DNA of 44,313 nucleotides from an uncultured Acetatifactor sp. (GTDB lineage Bacteria > Bacillota > Clostridia > Lachnospirales > Lachnospiraceae). The stretch's first letter is position 1, and every line of letters begins with the position of its first letter. The stretch lies in assembly GCA_910584865.1 (NCBI GenBank), contig CAJUCE010000041.1, positions 1 through 44,313 of the forward strand, read 5' to 3'. A program made the position numbers and the translations under genes. Below the pieces are notes generated by a model, which saw nothing but the letters and a program-made list of their open reading frames with translations, had not been told where the DNA came from and did not search any database. Shown in pieces: positions 8,857-18,518 of this stretch.

Positions 8857-10215
8857 ATGAAAAGATTTTGGCGCGGTATGGCTTTTGTCGGAATGTTAAT
8901 TGTTTCTATGTGCAGTTGCGGACAAGTTGAAGAGCCGGATTCCCGAGGGACAGAGAAAGCCCAGGAGACAGCTGAGAGTAGTCAGCCTGGGACTGGCGTT
9001 AGGGCACTTCCGGAGGGCTATGTGTGGTCCGCCCGTTTTCAGGATGCTGGGAGAGAACCGGAGATGGAGGATCCTACTTTGGTTGGTCATACACTATACT
9101 ATGTTTCCTTTTACTATGATGTAGAGCGGAAAAGTCCTGTTCGGGAGATTTATCTTCAGGAAGAGGGGGAAGAGGCCCGGCAGCTTTTTAGCTTTGGGAA
9201 AGAGGACAGAAATCATTTGGAAGGAATAAAAGTGGGAGAAGATGGAAGTCTGTACCTTCTATATGGCGAGGACTGGGTGGATGAGGAATGCAGTGCTTAT
9301 AAATTGGAGAAGCGGAACCAGGAATTACAGGTGATCTACTCTGTGGATACTACCGCAGGCATGGGAGACGGGTTCTTCATGTACGATATGGAGGTCGGAG
9401 GGGATGGATACCTGTACGGATTGACTATAGACGGGAGTGTGTTGTACTGGGATGAAGAAGGCGTATACCAGGGTCAATTTTCCCTGCCAGTGAGGCTTAG
9501 GGAGTCGAATGGAGGAACTTTTGGCCTGGCCAATGCGGGAGATTCCGGAATCTATGCATACTGGGGAGGCATTGTAGAGGGAGCTGGCAATAGTATTCAG
9601 CTTTATGATCTGGGGAAGTGGCGGGAACTGGACGAGACGGAGCAAAAAGATACGATGCCTCTTCTGGCGGATTTTAAGTCATCGGAAGTACCTGTGGTTG
9701 CAGAGACTTATGATATTCTTATGGTATATGGCGGTTATAGAGACGGGCTTTACCTGGCAGACAAAAATCACTTGTGGCAGATTGATCTGACAGATTGTGA
9801 CTGGATGGGAATCAACAGCGCCTCCCAATATAAGGAAGACGCATGGGAATTTATTGAATTTTGTTTGTCCTATACTTCCCGCTGCGATAACGTAGTGGAC
9901 CGATTTGTCATTACAAAGAGTAAGTTTGGGAAGCAGACATATTTTGAGGATGAAAGAAGTCTGTTTAAAGGAACCGGATCTCCCGGGCTTTGGGATTATT
10001 CCAACGATGTGCATAGCTGGTGGGAGACTGCGCCTACCACGCAGGAGGATTCGGATTTCCTGTGGGAGGTGACGGAGCATCTGTATTTATATGAGAATCC
10101 CAGCCTGATGGAGGTGATCAATGAGGAGGCGTCGGCGTTCTTTGCAGGAGATATCAGCGCCAAAGAGGCTGCGGAGCGTATCCAGAACAGGGCGAGTCTG
10201 GTGATTGGGGAATAA
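8857..10215 (+). CDS. Propeller lipoprotein with shortened binding domain, copy 2
   Basis: A 452-aa lipoprotein: signal peptide with lipobox MCSC at about residue 21, then a propeller-like region (VGEDGSLYLLYGED, VGGDGYLYGLTIDG, LYWDEEG). The C-terminal ~110 residues match the tail of the solute-binding domain in the other copies (KEDAWEFIEF aligns with KDQAWRFIEW; SAKEAAERIQNRASL with TAEEVAKVTQNRVQL). The roughly 200-residue core between linker and tail is missing, and the frame stays open across the junction near DLTDCDWMGINSAS. This is probably an in-frame internal deletion, or a divergent short form. The RBS AGGAGG lies 6-7 bases upstream. It can hardly bind a ligand like a normal solute-binding protein. 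Confidence 0.85.
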   Translation: MKRFWRGMAFVGMLIVSMCSCGQVEEPDSRGTEKAQETAESSQPGTGVRALPEGYVWSARFQDAGREPEMEDPTLVGHTLYYVSFYYDVERKSPVREIYLQEEGEEARQLFSFGKEDRNHLEGIKVGEDGSLYLLYGEDWVDEECSAYKLEKRNQELQVIYSVDTTAGMGDGFFMYDMEVGGDGYLYGLTIDGSVLYWDEEGVYQGQFSLPVRLRESNGGTFGLANAGDSGIYAYWGGIVEGAGNSIQLYDLGKWRELDETEQKDTMPLLADFKSSEVPVVAETYDILMVYGGYRDGLYLADKNHLWQIDLTDCDWMGINSASQYKEDAWEFIEFCLSYTSRCDNVVDRFVITKSKFGKQTYFEDERSLFKGTGSPGLWDYSNDVHSWWETAPTTQEDSDFLWEVTEHLYLYENPSLMEVINEEASAFFAGDISAKEAAERIQNRASLVIGE

Positions 10216-10330
10216 AAAAGAGTACTGTTTCTGTAATAGGGCTTTTCACAATACATTTTGTGTAGTGATTGCCGAGAGCAGAGTGAGCGATAAGAGTGGA
10301 GTTATGGTAAAATTCCTGAGGAGAATTGTC

Positions 10331-10360
10331 TTGACATAATTGCCTACATAATGTTAAGAT
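10331..10360 (+). promoter_or_regulatory. Promoter of lipoprotein copy 3
   Basis: A consensus -35 TTGACA (10331-10336), an 18-bp spacer and a -10-like TAAGAT (10355-10360). The stretch from the -35 through GCCTACATAATGTTAA and AAGTATACTTACAT is nearly repeated upstream of copy 5 (15161 onward), so promoter and gene were duplicated together. The LytTR-type repeats seen at copy 1 are absent here. Confidence 0.65.
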
Positions 10361-10430
10361 GAAGTATACTTACATACCACCGGAACGGAAATGGGGAAAC
10401 AAGGCGGCAGAGGAAAACGGGAGAGAATTT

Positions 10431-13380
10431 ATGGGGTGTGGAAAAACATGTATACAAGGGTTACTGTTCATTTGCATCATTCTAAGCCTTACCGGCTGCG
10501 GGACAGGCAGTCAGGGAAGCGGTTCGGGGCAGGTATCCGGCAGCAATACTGAATCAGATACTGCGCAGAGGATGGCTTATAAGGAGATGCGGTATCTTCC
10601 GGAATTTGTTGATACATCAGAGAGATATGGTGCATACACCACCAAAAGTGCCGGTTTTATGGAGGGTATCTTTTATCTGATAAAAGGAAAGCGTTCGGGT
10701 TATGGGTATTATATTACAGATTGCCAATTAATAACTTATACCCCTGATGGTGGGGAGGAAAATGTCTTGTTGGACATGTCGGACATGTCGGACAAGGCGG
10801 ATGCGGACGGAAGAATGCTGACAGCTGTACCGTTGAAGGATGGTTCGATTATCGCATTGCTGAAAACAGGCATAGAAGTTTCTGATTCAGGCTATTGTCT
10901 GTATAAGGTGGATTTCGAAGGGAATGAAATTTATTCTAATGATTATCCGGATCTGGCAATTTCAGAAGGAGACCGGGATGCCAGGCTTGTTGCGGACGGA
11001 GAGGGAAGATGCTGTCTGCTGGCCGGTGGGGAGGTTTTTCTTTTTGACGGGCAGGGAAAAGTTTCAGGGAAGATAGATTTAAGTGGAAAAGCGGTAACTG
11101 ATATTATATGTAGCAACAGCGGAACGATATATGTATATGAGATGTATACCAATCAACTCACACCGATCAATTTCCAAACGGCCGGTCTGGGGGCAGAGTC
11201 ATATTCTGTACCTGTAAGTACATTAAGCGCAATTGCAACAGGAGAAACAGCAGACTTTCTTATATGCGACAATACAACAGTTTATCAATACAACTGTGAA
11301 GATAAAGAGCTCACGCCTCTCTTTGACTTACAGGACAGTCAAATTTACGATGCATCCTGCATTGAGATCCTAGGGGAGATGAAGGATGGCATCTGATGAA
11401 AAGAGACATAACCGAGACAGATTTTGGCTATAGCATTAACAGCAGTCAGCTGGTAACTTACCGTCCTGATATCGGGGAGGAAAAGGTACTGTTGGACGAG
11501 GCCGATCTGGGTACAGGGATAGAGACGGCAGCGCCGCTTCCGGACGGATCTGTAATCTTGCTGTCAGGATACGACTGAACCGGATATAAGCTGTGCAAGA
11601 TGGATGCCGAAGGGAATATGGTTTATTTCAGTGACATTCCGATTACGGGAGAATTGGTAAATTATCGTTTTGCGGCAGATACACAGGGAAGAAGTTATCT
11701 GTTGCATGAAGGCGAGGTTCTGCTGTTTGACGAGGAAGGCAGGATTTCGGGGAAGTGGATGTAAGCGGCAAAAGGATAACCAAGATGGCATGCAGCAGTG
11801 ATGGGGTGATGTATTTGTATGAACAGAATCCCGGTCAGCTCCTTCCGGTGGATTTTGAAACTGCCAGCCTGGGGACAGCTCCGTGCAGGCTTCCGATTGA
11901 CAATCTGTGTATGGCACCAACAAAAGACGGGAATTTCCTGCTCTGCGATTCTACCACAGTTTATCAGTACAGCTGTAAAGATGGGAACCTGACTTCGCTG
12001 TTCGATCTGCAGGACAGCCAGATTTTCAATGCAGTTTATATTGATATAATGGGAGAAACTGAGGACGGGCGGATATTCATTTTTTCCAGGGATACTGAAA
12101 AAGAGTTTGCAGAGACCGCGCTCCTTTCCCCCACGCCCCTTGCGGAATGCCCTGTGAAAGAAGTGATAACAGTAGGAATCATTGAGCCGGATGCCTATTT
12201 GTTGGAGAACGTGGCAGGCATAAACCGACAGAGCGAGGATTTCACGGTCAGTATTATGAATTACAGAGTGGGCGGAAGGGATTATAAGGAAGCACAGGCT
12301 GCCCTTAAGCTGGACATTTCTGTCGGAAAAGGGCCGGATCTCTGTATGCTGGATTATCTCGACGAGCCAGAAAAACTGTTTCAAGGCGGCTATTTTACGG
12401 ATCTGTCACCTTATCTGGAGGAAAGCGGGCAATACGGGAGGGAGGATTTTGTAGAACAGGCTCTGGAAATCTATACCTGGCAGGAACAGCTGATGGCGAT
12501 ACCGAAGTATTTTAAGTTAAGAACTATCGTGGGTAAAACTGATATTGTGGGAACAGACATGGGATGGGATATGGAGGAATTAAAGGAGGTCATTCAGGAG
12601 CATCCGGATGCTATGATTTTTGAGGACACAGGCAGTTCCTACCTGTTTAATGTGTGTATGCACAATATGCTGGGGGAATTGGTGGACTTCGAAAACAAGG
12701 AAGCTCACCTGGATTCCCCGGAGTATATTGCATTTCTGGAGTTTTTGGTAAGTCTGCCGGATTATTATCAAGAAACTCTGGAAAATGGGTACTTCGTCCA
12801 TATGTATCAGTGGTTAAAGGAAGAGAGGGCCCTGCTTTCATGTACTGATATCAATACAATTATACATTTGCAGGATCAGGAGTATATTTTTGGGGAAAGT
12901 TATACCTGTATTGGCTATCCGTCCTCGGACAGAGAGCCTAACTGCATTATAAATGGATGCAGCGCGCTTGCCATTTCAGCAAGCTCCCCAAATAAAGACA
13001 TGGCGTGGCGGTTCATAGAGTGGTGCCATTCCACACAGGGAGAAGAAAGGAGTTTTGAGCTTAGAGACGGATTTCCGACAAGGTATGCTGTTTTGGAGCA
13101 AGAAGTGAAGGGAGCAATGGAGGGGACGGGAATATATGAATATATAGATGCAATCGGGGTTTTACCGGATGGAACAAGGGTGGAACGCCATAAAGCGACT
13201 CTCGAGGAGGTGGAACTGCTTTATTCCCTGATCGAGAGTGCAAGCCCGGAAAGAAATACGGAACGTATTATTGTAGGAATCATGCGGGAAGAAGCTGCTT
13301 ACCTGTATGACGGCAGCAAGACGGCGGAGGAAGTGGCCAGGGTGACACAGAATAGAGTGCAGCTGTATCTAAATGAATAA
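10431..13380 (+). pseudogene. Fused and broken propeller/solute-binding lipoprotein (copies 3 + 4)
   Basis: Remains of two paralogues joined. From 10431 (RBS GGGAGAG; lipobox LTGC) a copy reads through signal peptide and propeller to 11396, where it stops after LGEMKDGI. The other copies continue there with RI(F/L). The next bases resume at the beginning of a second propeller (MKRDITETDFGYS, matching KRKYTETSFGYN early in copy 1), out of frame. That second copy has an in-frame TGA at 11576, where copies 1 and 5 read on. It then loses one base at about 11755 (GKVDVSG expected, GKWM-stop observed) and is open from 11755 to 13380 with the whole solute-binding domain. So there are at least three lesions: a rearrangement, a nonsense codon and a frameshift. 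No intact product is expected, unless the 3' part is translated from the GTG at 11755, without a signal peptide. Confidence 0.88.
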
Positions 13381-13452
13381 GTGTGTTTTTCCAGGACAAG
13401 GGCCCGCTCCAGCAGGGGAGGCAATCTGCTCTTTGCAAAAGCGGAACATGCC

Positions 13453-15039
13453 TCACCCATTCCCCCAGAATCGCTCTATCCTGCAATGATGCTGCCTTTT
13501 CCCTGCCGGGTCCTCTTTTGAATAGCTGATGCCCACCAACAGGATCTCCCCGCCATAACCTTCAATGGCCTTTGGATACCGTTTTTCATGTATCTGTCGG
13601 ATGGCTCCTTCCGCCGACTTGTTCCATTTCAATTCAATCACCAGAGCAGGCAGTATGGAGTCTTTTTTCGGCAGATACACGATGTCCGCGTAGCCTGCCC
13701 CTGCGGGCAGTTCTTCAAACATCATATACTCGTCTCCATAGCTGAAATAGGCTCGCTTGATCACGCTGCGCAATGCCTGTTCATTGTTGTAATACAGCGG
13801 CGATTCCTCCTCATGGATTCTTTCAATCTGCCTTGCCACGGCTTCCTCCTCTCCGTGGACGGTATCCGCAATCAGCTGCTCGCTCTCCCTGACCCTCCGA
13901 AGCGTATTGTCCCGTTTCACCTGCCGGATGGCCTTGGCGAATTCCAGACGAATCTCCTCATTGGGAATGCGCACCTTGTGTGTCTCCTCGTCATAAGCCA
14001 GATATCCCAGATGAATCAGCAGTGTCAGCACATCATCCCTGTTCCGGAATGTCACCAGGTCATTGGAAAAGCCGTAGGTATCCACATTTGTCTCCACCCC
14101 TCCAATCAATTCCGCAACATTCCTGCCCAGCCCGTCGAAGTCAAGATTGATGTATCCCATCAGGCTCTCGGCGGCAGAAGTCTGTGTCCAGTAGGAGTCA
14201 AAGTCGTCATTTTGAATCGCTTTTATTACTGAATTGGGATTATAGACCGATTCCGCCTTTCGGAAACGGTAACCATCATACCATTGCTTCATCTGCTCAA
14301 AGTCAACCTCGGAATCCTGGCAGAGATTCTTCACTTCTCCTTCCGTGAATCCCACATACTGCGCAAATTGTCTGGGCTTAATCATAGAATATTCCTCAAA
14401 ATCCGATATGGCAGACTGGGAGCCGTCCTTTTTGATGGGCAGGATTCCTGTCATATATGCTCCGGCAAATATTTTGTCTGTGGTTCCGCTGTCCTTGAAC
14501 AGGGCACGTAAGAATTCCAGATACTCCCTCTGCAGAGCAGGGCGGTTTCCCGCCTCCCTAATCGGAGCATCCCACTCATCAATGATCATGATGAATTTGT
14601 TCCCTGTTATCTCTACAGCCCTGGCCAGCGTTGCCACAAATCCTTCCACCACATTCAACTGCGGATACTGTTCTTTCAATTCGCGGACTACATTTCTCTT
14701 GATATAGGCAACCCTGTCACCTGCTGCCGCTTCACCAATGACTCCTGTCATATCCAGATAAATCACGTCATATTGATTCAGATGTGCCTGGTACCCATCA
14801 TCTCCGGCAATGGTCAAATCCATGAAAAGCTGCGACGAATCGCAGGTCTTGTCGTAATAGGCACACAACATTTTGGCTGCAAACGATTTTCCAAAACGGC
14901 GCGGTCTGCTGATGCAGGTCAGGCACCTGGGTGTATTCAACGTCTGATTGATCAGTGCTATCAACCCTGATTTATCCACATAGACACTATTCCTGATTCT
15001 GGCAAATCCACTGTTGCCCGGATTCAAGTATGTTCCCAT
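13453..15039 (-). CDS. AAA-ATPase-like / PD-(D/E)XK nuclease family protein
   Basis: A 528-aa protein with the pairing of an N-terminal AAA-ATPase-like domain (PF09820 type) and a C-terminal PDDEXK_9 nuclease-like domain (PF08011 type). The P-loop is seen at about residues 44-52 (SRPRRFGKS), a Walker B-like IIDEWDAP at ~155-163, and the nuclease core near 460-490 (ADIVYLP, then VIELKW). The family is multi-copy in Lachnospiraceae and Bacteroidetes; its function is not established, and mobile or defence roles are guesses. It lies opposite to and inside the lipoprotein array, 73 bases after copy 4, and is intact. The start ATG has AGGAGG about 12 bases upstream. Confidence 0.9.
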   Translation of the reverse strand: MGTYLNPGNSGFARIRNSVYVDKSGLIALINQTLNTPRCLTCISRPRRFGKSFAAKMLCAYYDKTCDSSQLFMDLTIAGDDGYQAHLNQYDVIYLDMTGVIGEAAAGDRVAYIKRNVVRELKEQYPQLNVVEGFVATLARAVEITGNKFIMIIDEWDAPIREAGNRPALQREYLEFLRALFKDSGTTDKIFAGAYMTGILPIKKDGSQSAISDFEEYSMIKPRQFAQYVGFTEGEVKNLCQDSEVDFEQMKQWYDGYRFRKAESVYNPNSVIKAIQNDDFDSYWTQTSAAESLMGYINLDFDGLGRNVAELIGGVETNVDTYGFSNDLVTFRNRDDVLTLLIHLGYLAYDEETHKVRIPNEEIRLEFAKAIRQVKRDNTLRRVRESEQLIADTVHGEEEAVARQIERIHEEESPLYYNNEQALRSVIKRAYFSYGDEYMMFEELPAGAGYADIVYLPKKDSILPALVIELKWNKSAEGAIRQIHEKRYPKAIEGYGGEILLVGISYSKEDPAGKRQHHCRIERFWGNG

Positions 15040-15160
15040 CGTCAGCCTTTCCTCCTAAACACTTTTATATACTCTCGGAATCTTTTATATGAGTATACCA
15101 AACTCCGGTCATTTTTACAATGTATGCTGAACAGGCAGAAAGCTTTTTTTCCACTTTGTC

Positions 15161-15190
15161 TTGACAAAACAGCCTACAGAATGTTAATAT
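15161..15190 (+). promoter_or_regulatory. Promoter of lipoprotein copy 5
   Basis: A consensus -35 TTGACA (15161-15166), an 18-bp spacer and a -10 TAATAT (15185-15190). The surrounding ~50 bases, including GCCTACAGAATGTTAA and AAGTATGCCTACAT, match the promoter of copy 3. Confidence 0.7.
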
Positions 15191-15250
15191 AAAGTATGCC
15201 TACATGGTGTATGGTAAAAAGGCGGCATTGCTGCAGGATACAGGAGGGAA

Positions 15251-15300
15251 GTTTGAAAGTAAACTTTCAAACTATTGAATTGATGCCCGCTAAAGCGGGC
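15251..15300 (+). promoter_or_regulatory. Two inverted repeats in the leader of copy 5
   Basis: GTTTGAAAGT (15251-15260) and ACTTTCAAAC (15263-15272) form a perfect 10-bp palindrome with a 2-base centre, which looks more like an operator than a hairpin. Twelve bases on, GCCCGCT (15285-15291) and AGCGGGC (15294-15300) form a second palindrome directly before the AGGGGG ribosome binding site of the gene at 15314. A role in control of expression is likely, but its nature is open. Confidence 0.6.
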
Positions 15301-15313
15301 AGGGGGTATAATT

Positions 15314-17551
15314 ATGAAACGCTGTCAAATATTCGTAAAGACACTGGCACTTTTTAGTTGTATCATTTTGGCGTTGGGTGGCTGCGGAAAGGAAAAGCAG
15401 AGCGATTCTGTACAGGGGACAGGCGGCAAAACCGAATCCGATACCGAGGAGCTGATGGCCTACAAGGATATCCGGTATCTTCCCGAATTTACGGACACTT
15501 CGGAGCGCTGGAACGGATTTGCCAGTACAGGTCTGGGTTTCAGGGATGACATTCTCTATGTGGTGAAGCGGGATTTCAGGAATTATAATGTATCAGGGGG
15601 ACAGCTGATCGCCTATCGCCCTGATACGAGAGAGGAGACATTGCTGTTAGATGAAGAGGAGTTGAAGGGACAGATCATGGCAGCCGCACCGCTGAACGGC
15701 GGCTCCGCGATGGCATTGTTAAATCTTCTTGACGGCGGATACGTTCTGCACAAGGTAGATTCGGAAGGGAAGGAAATCTTTACCAAAGAGTTTCAGAATA
15801 TTCCGATTACTTCAGAAGCAACAAGATATGATTTCATAACCGATAATCAGGACAGAGGCTATCTGCGGACCTATAATGAGATTATTCTTTTTGACGAAAA
15901 GGGCGAGATAGCAGGAAATATCGATGTAAAGGGCAAAGGCATCAACAAGATCGTCTGCGGCGGAGACGGAAAAGTTTATATATATGAATATATGGTGAAT
16001 CAGCTCATTCCTATTGATTTTGAGACGAAGAGCCTAGGGACGGGATATACGGTTCCGATCCCTTCTCTGAGAGCCGTTGCCGCCACAGAGAAAGCGGATT
16101 TTATTATTTGTGATAACACTACAGTCTATGAATACAACTGCGGCGAGGGTACGCTGACGCCTTTATTTGACCTGCAGGACAGTCTGATTCCCGATGCGTT
16201 CGATATTCATGTGATGGGGGAAATGAAGGACGGACGGATTTTGGTATTTTCCGTAGACAGCGATAGGGAGTCAACAGAGGTTGCACTTCTGACGGCGACG
16301 CCTCTTGCCGAATGTCCTGTAAAGGAAGAAGTGACAATGGGGCTTATCTCCCCGTCGCAGAATTTGTTGGACAGCATTACGGCCTTTAACAGACAGAACA
16401 ATGAGGTTGCGGTCAGTTTGATTAATTACAGCATTGGCGGAAGAAGCTATCAGGAGGCAAGAGAGGCTCTGCGGTTTGATTTTTCTATAGGAAAGGGGCC
16501 GGATCTCTGTGATCTGGGGGAGCTTACAGAGCTGGAATCCCTGTATGAAAGCGGCTGTTTTGCGGACTTGTCGGCATATTTGGGTGAGGGGAGAACTTAT
16601 AAGAGAGAAGACTTCATCCCCCAGGCGCTGGGTATCTACAGCTGGCAGGATCAGGTGATGGGGATACCGAAGTATTTCTATCTGCGTACATTGGTAGGGA
16701 ATTCCGACATCGTAGGAACAAGTATGGGCTGGGATATGGAGGATGTAAAGAAGGTGATTGACGGGCACCGGGATGCGCTGATTTTTGACGTGGCGTACAG
16801 TTCCTATATGTTTAATGTATGTGCTCGGAATATGTTGGGAGAGTTTGTGGATCTGGACAGGAAGAAGGCTGATTTTGAATCTCCGGAATACATTGCGTTT
16901 CTGAATTTCCTAAAGGATCTGCCGGATAATTTTACGGAAAAAGAAGACAGCGAATGCTATTCGTCGGGAGACAGCTGGCTAAAGGAGGGGAGGGCGCTGC
17001 TTTCGGTGAGAGACATTTTCGAGGTTACCGAACTGCAGAAGCTGGATTCCGTTTTCAGGGGGAATTATACCTGCGTCGGTTTTCCTTCTCCTGACAAGAC
17101 GCCGGACTGTATCATAGGGACCTTCAGCGCATATGCCATTTCCTCGGCATCCGGGAAAAAGGAGAAGGCATGGGAATTTATAGAATGGGATCTATCTTCA
17201 CAGGGGCAGGAGAAGGGATTCGAAGAATACGATCACAGGCTTCGGGGAGGCTTTCCAACGAGAACTGACGTCTTTGAGGAGGAATTAAGGGTGGCAGTGG
17301 AAGGCGACGGATGGCGGCAGGAGCAGGAAGATCAATGGGGAAGCGCCGTCGCGGGCTACAAGAAGACAACGCCGGGGGAGGCGGAATTGCTCCGGGCCCT
17401 GATCGAAAGCGCAAGCCCGGATAAAAGGGAAGAACAGACGATTCTGGATATTATGGATGAAGAGATAGCTTATCTGTATGACGGCAGCAAGACGGCAGAG
17501 GAAGTGGCAAAGGTAACCCAAAACAGGGTTCAGCTGTATTTGGACGAGTAA
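15314..17551 (+). CDS. Propeller/solute-binding-type lipoprotein, copy 5
   Basis: The second intact long member of the array, 745 aa, close in layout to the gene at 6551. The signal peptide has lipobox LGGC at about residue 24. The propeller-like part spans ~55-330 and shares LMAYKDIRYLPEFTD, LFDLQDS and the linker ECPVKE. The solute-binding part spans ~345-745, with GKGPDLC, GRALLSVRD and the tail LYDGSKTAEEVAKVTQNRVQ. Its own TTGACA promoter and two palindromes precede it; the start is set by AGGGGG eight bases upstream. It is separated from the rest of the array by the minus-strand ATPase gene. Its 3' end faces the lipoprotein at 17592. Ligand unknown; no permease is linked. Confidence 0.92.
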   Translation: MKRCQIFVKTLALFSCIILALGGCGKEKQSDSVQGTGGKTESDTEELMAYKDIRYLPEFTDTSERWNGFASTGLGFRDDILYVVKRDFRNYNVSGGQLIAYRPDTREETLLLDEEELKGQIMAAAPLNGGSAMALLNLLDGGYVLHKVDSEGKEIFTKEFQNIPITSEATRYDFITDNQDRGYLRTYNEIILFDEKGEIAGNIDVKGKGINKIVCGGDGKVYIYEYMVNQLIPIDFETKSLGTGYTVPIPSLRAVAATEKADFIICDNTTVYEYNCGEGTLTPLFDLQDSLIPDAFDIHVMGEMKDGRILVFSVDSDRESTEVALLTATPLAECPVKEEVTMGLISPSQNLLDSITAFNRQNNEVAVSLINYSIGGRSYQEAREALRFDFSIGKGPDLCDLGELTELESLYESGCFADLSAYLGEGRTYKREDFIPQALGIYSWQDQVMGIPKYFYLRTLVGNSDIVGTSMGWDMEDVKKVIDGHRDALIFDVAYSSYMFNVCARNMLGEFVDLDRKKADFESPEYIAFLNFLKDLPDNFTEKEDSECYSSGDSWLKEGRALLSVRDIFEVTELQKLDSVFRGNYTCVGFPSPDKTPDCIIGTFSAYAISSASGKKEKAWEFIEWDLSSQGQEKGFEEYDHRLRGGFPTRTDVFEEELRVAVEGDGWRQEQEDQWGSAVAGYKKTTPGEAELLRALIESASPDKREEQTILDIMDEEIAYLYDGSKTAEEVAKVTQNRVQLYLDE

Positions 17552-17591
17552 AGCGGAGCAGAGGGCATGAGGTTGTATGAAAATCGAAAAG

Positions 17592-18281
17592 TTATTCTTC
17601 CAGCAGCCGGATTTCGCATCCCAGGCCAAACAACGCAAGGGCCTGTTTTATCTGGTCAATGGAAGATGCATCCAAATCTTTTGTCAGGACGAAATTTCCG
17701 GTGGCCTTTACCGTATGATCTTCCCCGCCCCGGAAGGTGACAGTGATGGGGTATCCGCTGTCAAAAAAATATAAATATATGAGATCTGTCTCCAGTTCAT
17801 TGCTGACGAAGGTTTTCTCTGCCGCGTACAGGGAGGAAAGAGCCAGCGCATCGCTTCCCACCTGCGCGTTGAACTGGTTCGCCAGCAGGGAGGCGGTTCG
17901 GGAATTCAGCATATTTTTCAAAGTATCTGGAAGCCCGTCCAGAGCAGTTTCTTCCCCTATGATGGATAGAAATTGCTGCATGGACGGGGGAGACAGTTCG
18001 TAGACAGCTGTCGGGGAGGTATATTCCCCGGCCTTTATGCCCTGCAGCAGACGTTCGAAGGAGGAATTATCGGCTCCGATGATCGTACCGTATTCTTCGC
18101 TGGCAGCCATCTGGGCCATCAGGTTTACCAGATCCATGCCCTGCTGACGCAGGGTTTTTTGGCTGGCTTCCGCTTTCCCGCAGCTGCAGCATAACAGTAT
18201 CAGCAGGAGGGCGGAGAGTAATGCCGGCAGCAGGCTCTTTAGCCTCCAGCCGATTTTAGGAAAATTGATGTGTTTTATCAT
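17592..18281 (-). CDS. Lipoprotein of unknown function
   Basis: A 229-aa protein. A basic N-terminus (KIGWRLKS) is followed by a hydrophobic stretch and the lipobox LCCSC at ~31-35, so it is exported and lipid-anchored. The rest is a mixed helical domain (QQGMDLVNLMAQMAASEEY...) ending in beta strands (PITVTFRGGEDHTVKATGNF). I do not recognise the family. It lies convergent to copy 5 of the lipoprotein array, with 40 bases between the stops. Start: ATG at 18281 with AAGGAA about 8 bases before it. Confidence 0.82.
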   Translation of the reverse strand: MIKHINFPKIGWRLKSLLPALLSALLLILLCCSCGKAEASQKTLRQQGMDLVNLMAQMAASEEYGTIIGADNSSFERLLQGIKAGEYTSPTAVYELSPPSMQQFLSIIGEETALDGLPDTLKNMLNSRTASLLANQFNAQVGSDALALSSLYAAEKTFVSNELETDLIYLYFFDSGYPITVTFRGGEDHTVKATGNFVLTKDLDASSIDQIKQALALFGLGCEIRLLEE

Positions 18282-18518
18282 GGTCAGATTCCTTTCCGAG
18301 GAAATTCATTATCCCCATCTTACCATTATCAGCGGAGAATGACAAGCATTATGGGAAAACAATAAGAAATCAGCCATTGACATCCGGGAAGATTTTATTT
18401 ATTCTGGAAGAGAGGATGGTAACTTTGCTTTATTCGATTTGGGGAGACAGGGGGAAGGAGCCTGAGGGTATATACGCCTTTGCCTTCTGTGGGAAAAAGG
18501 TTTTGAGCGGAGGAACGG

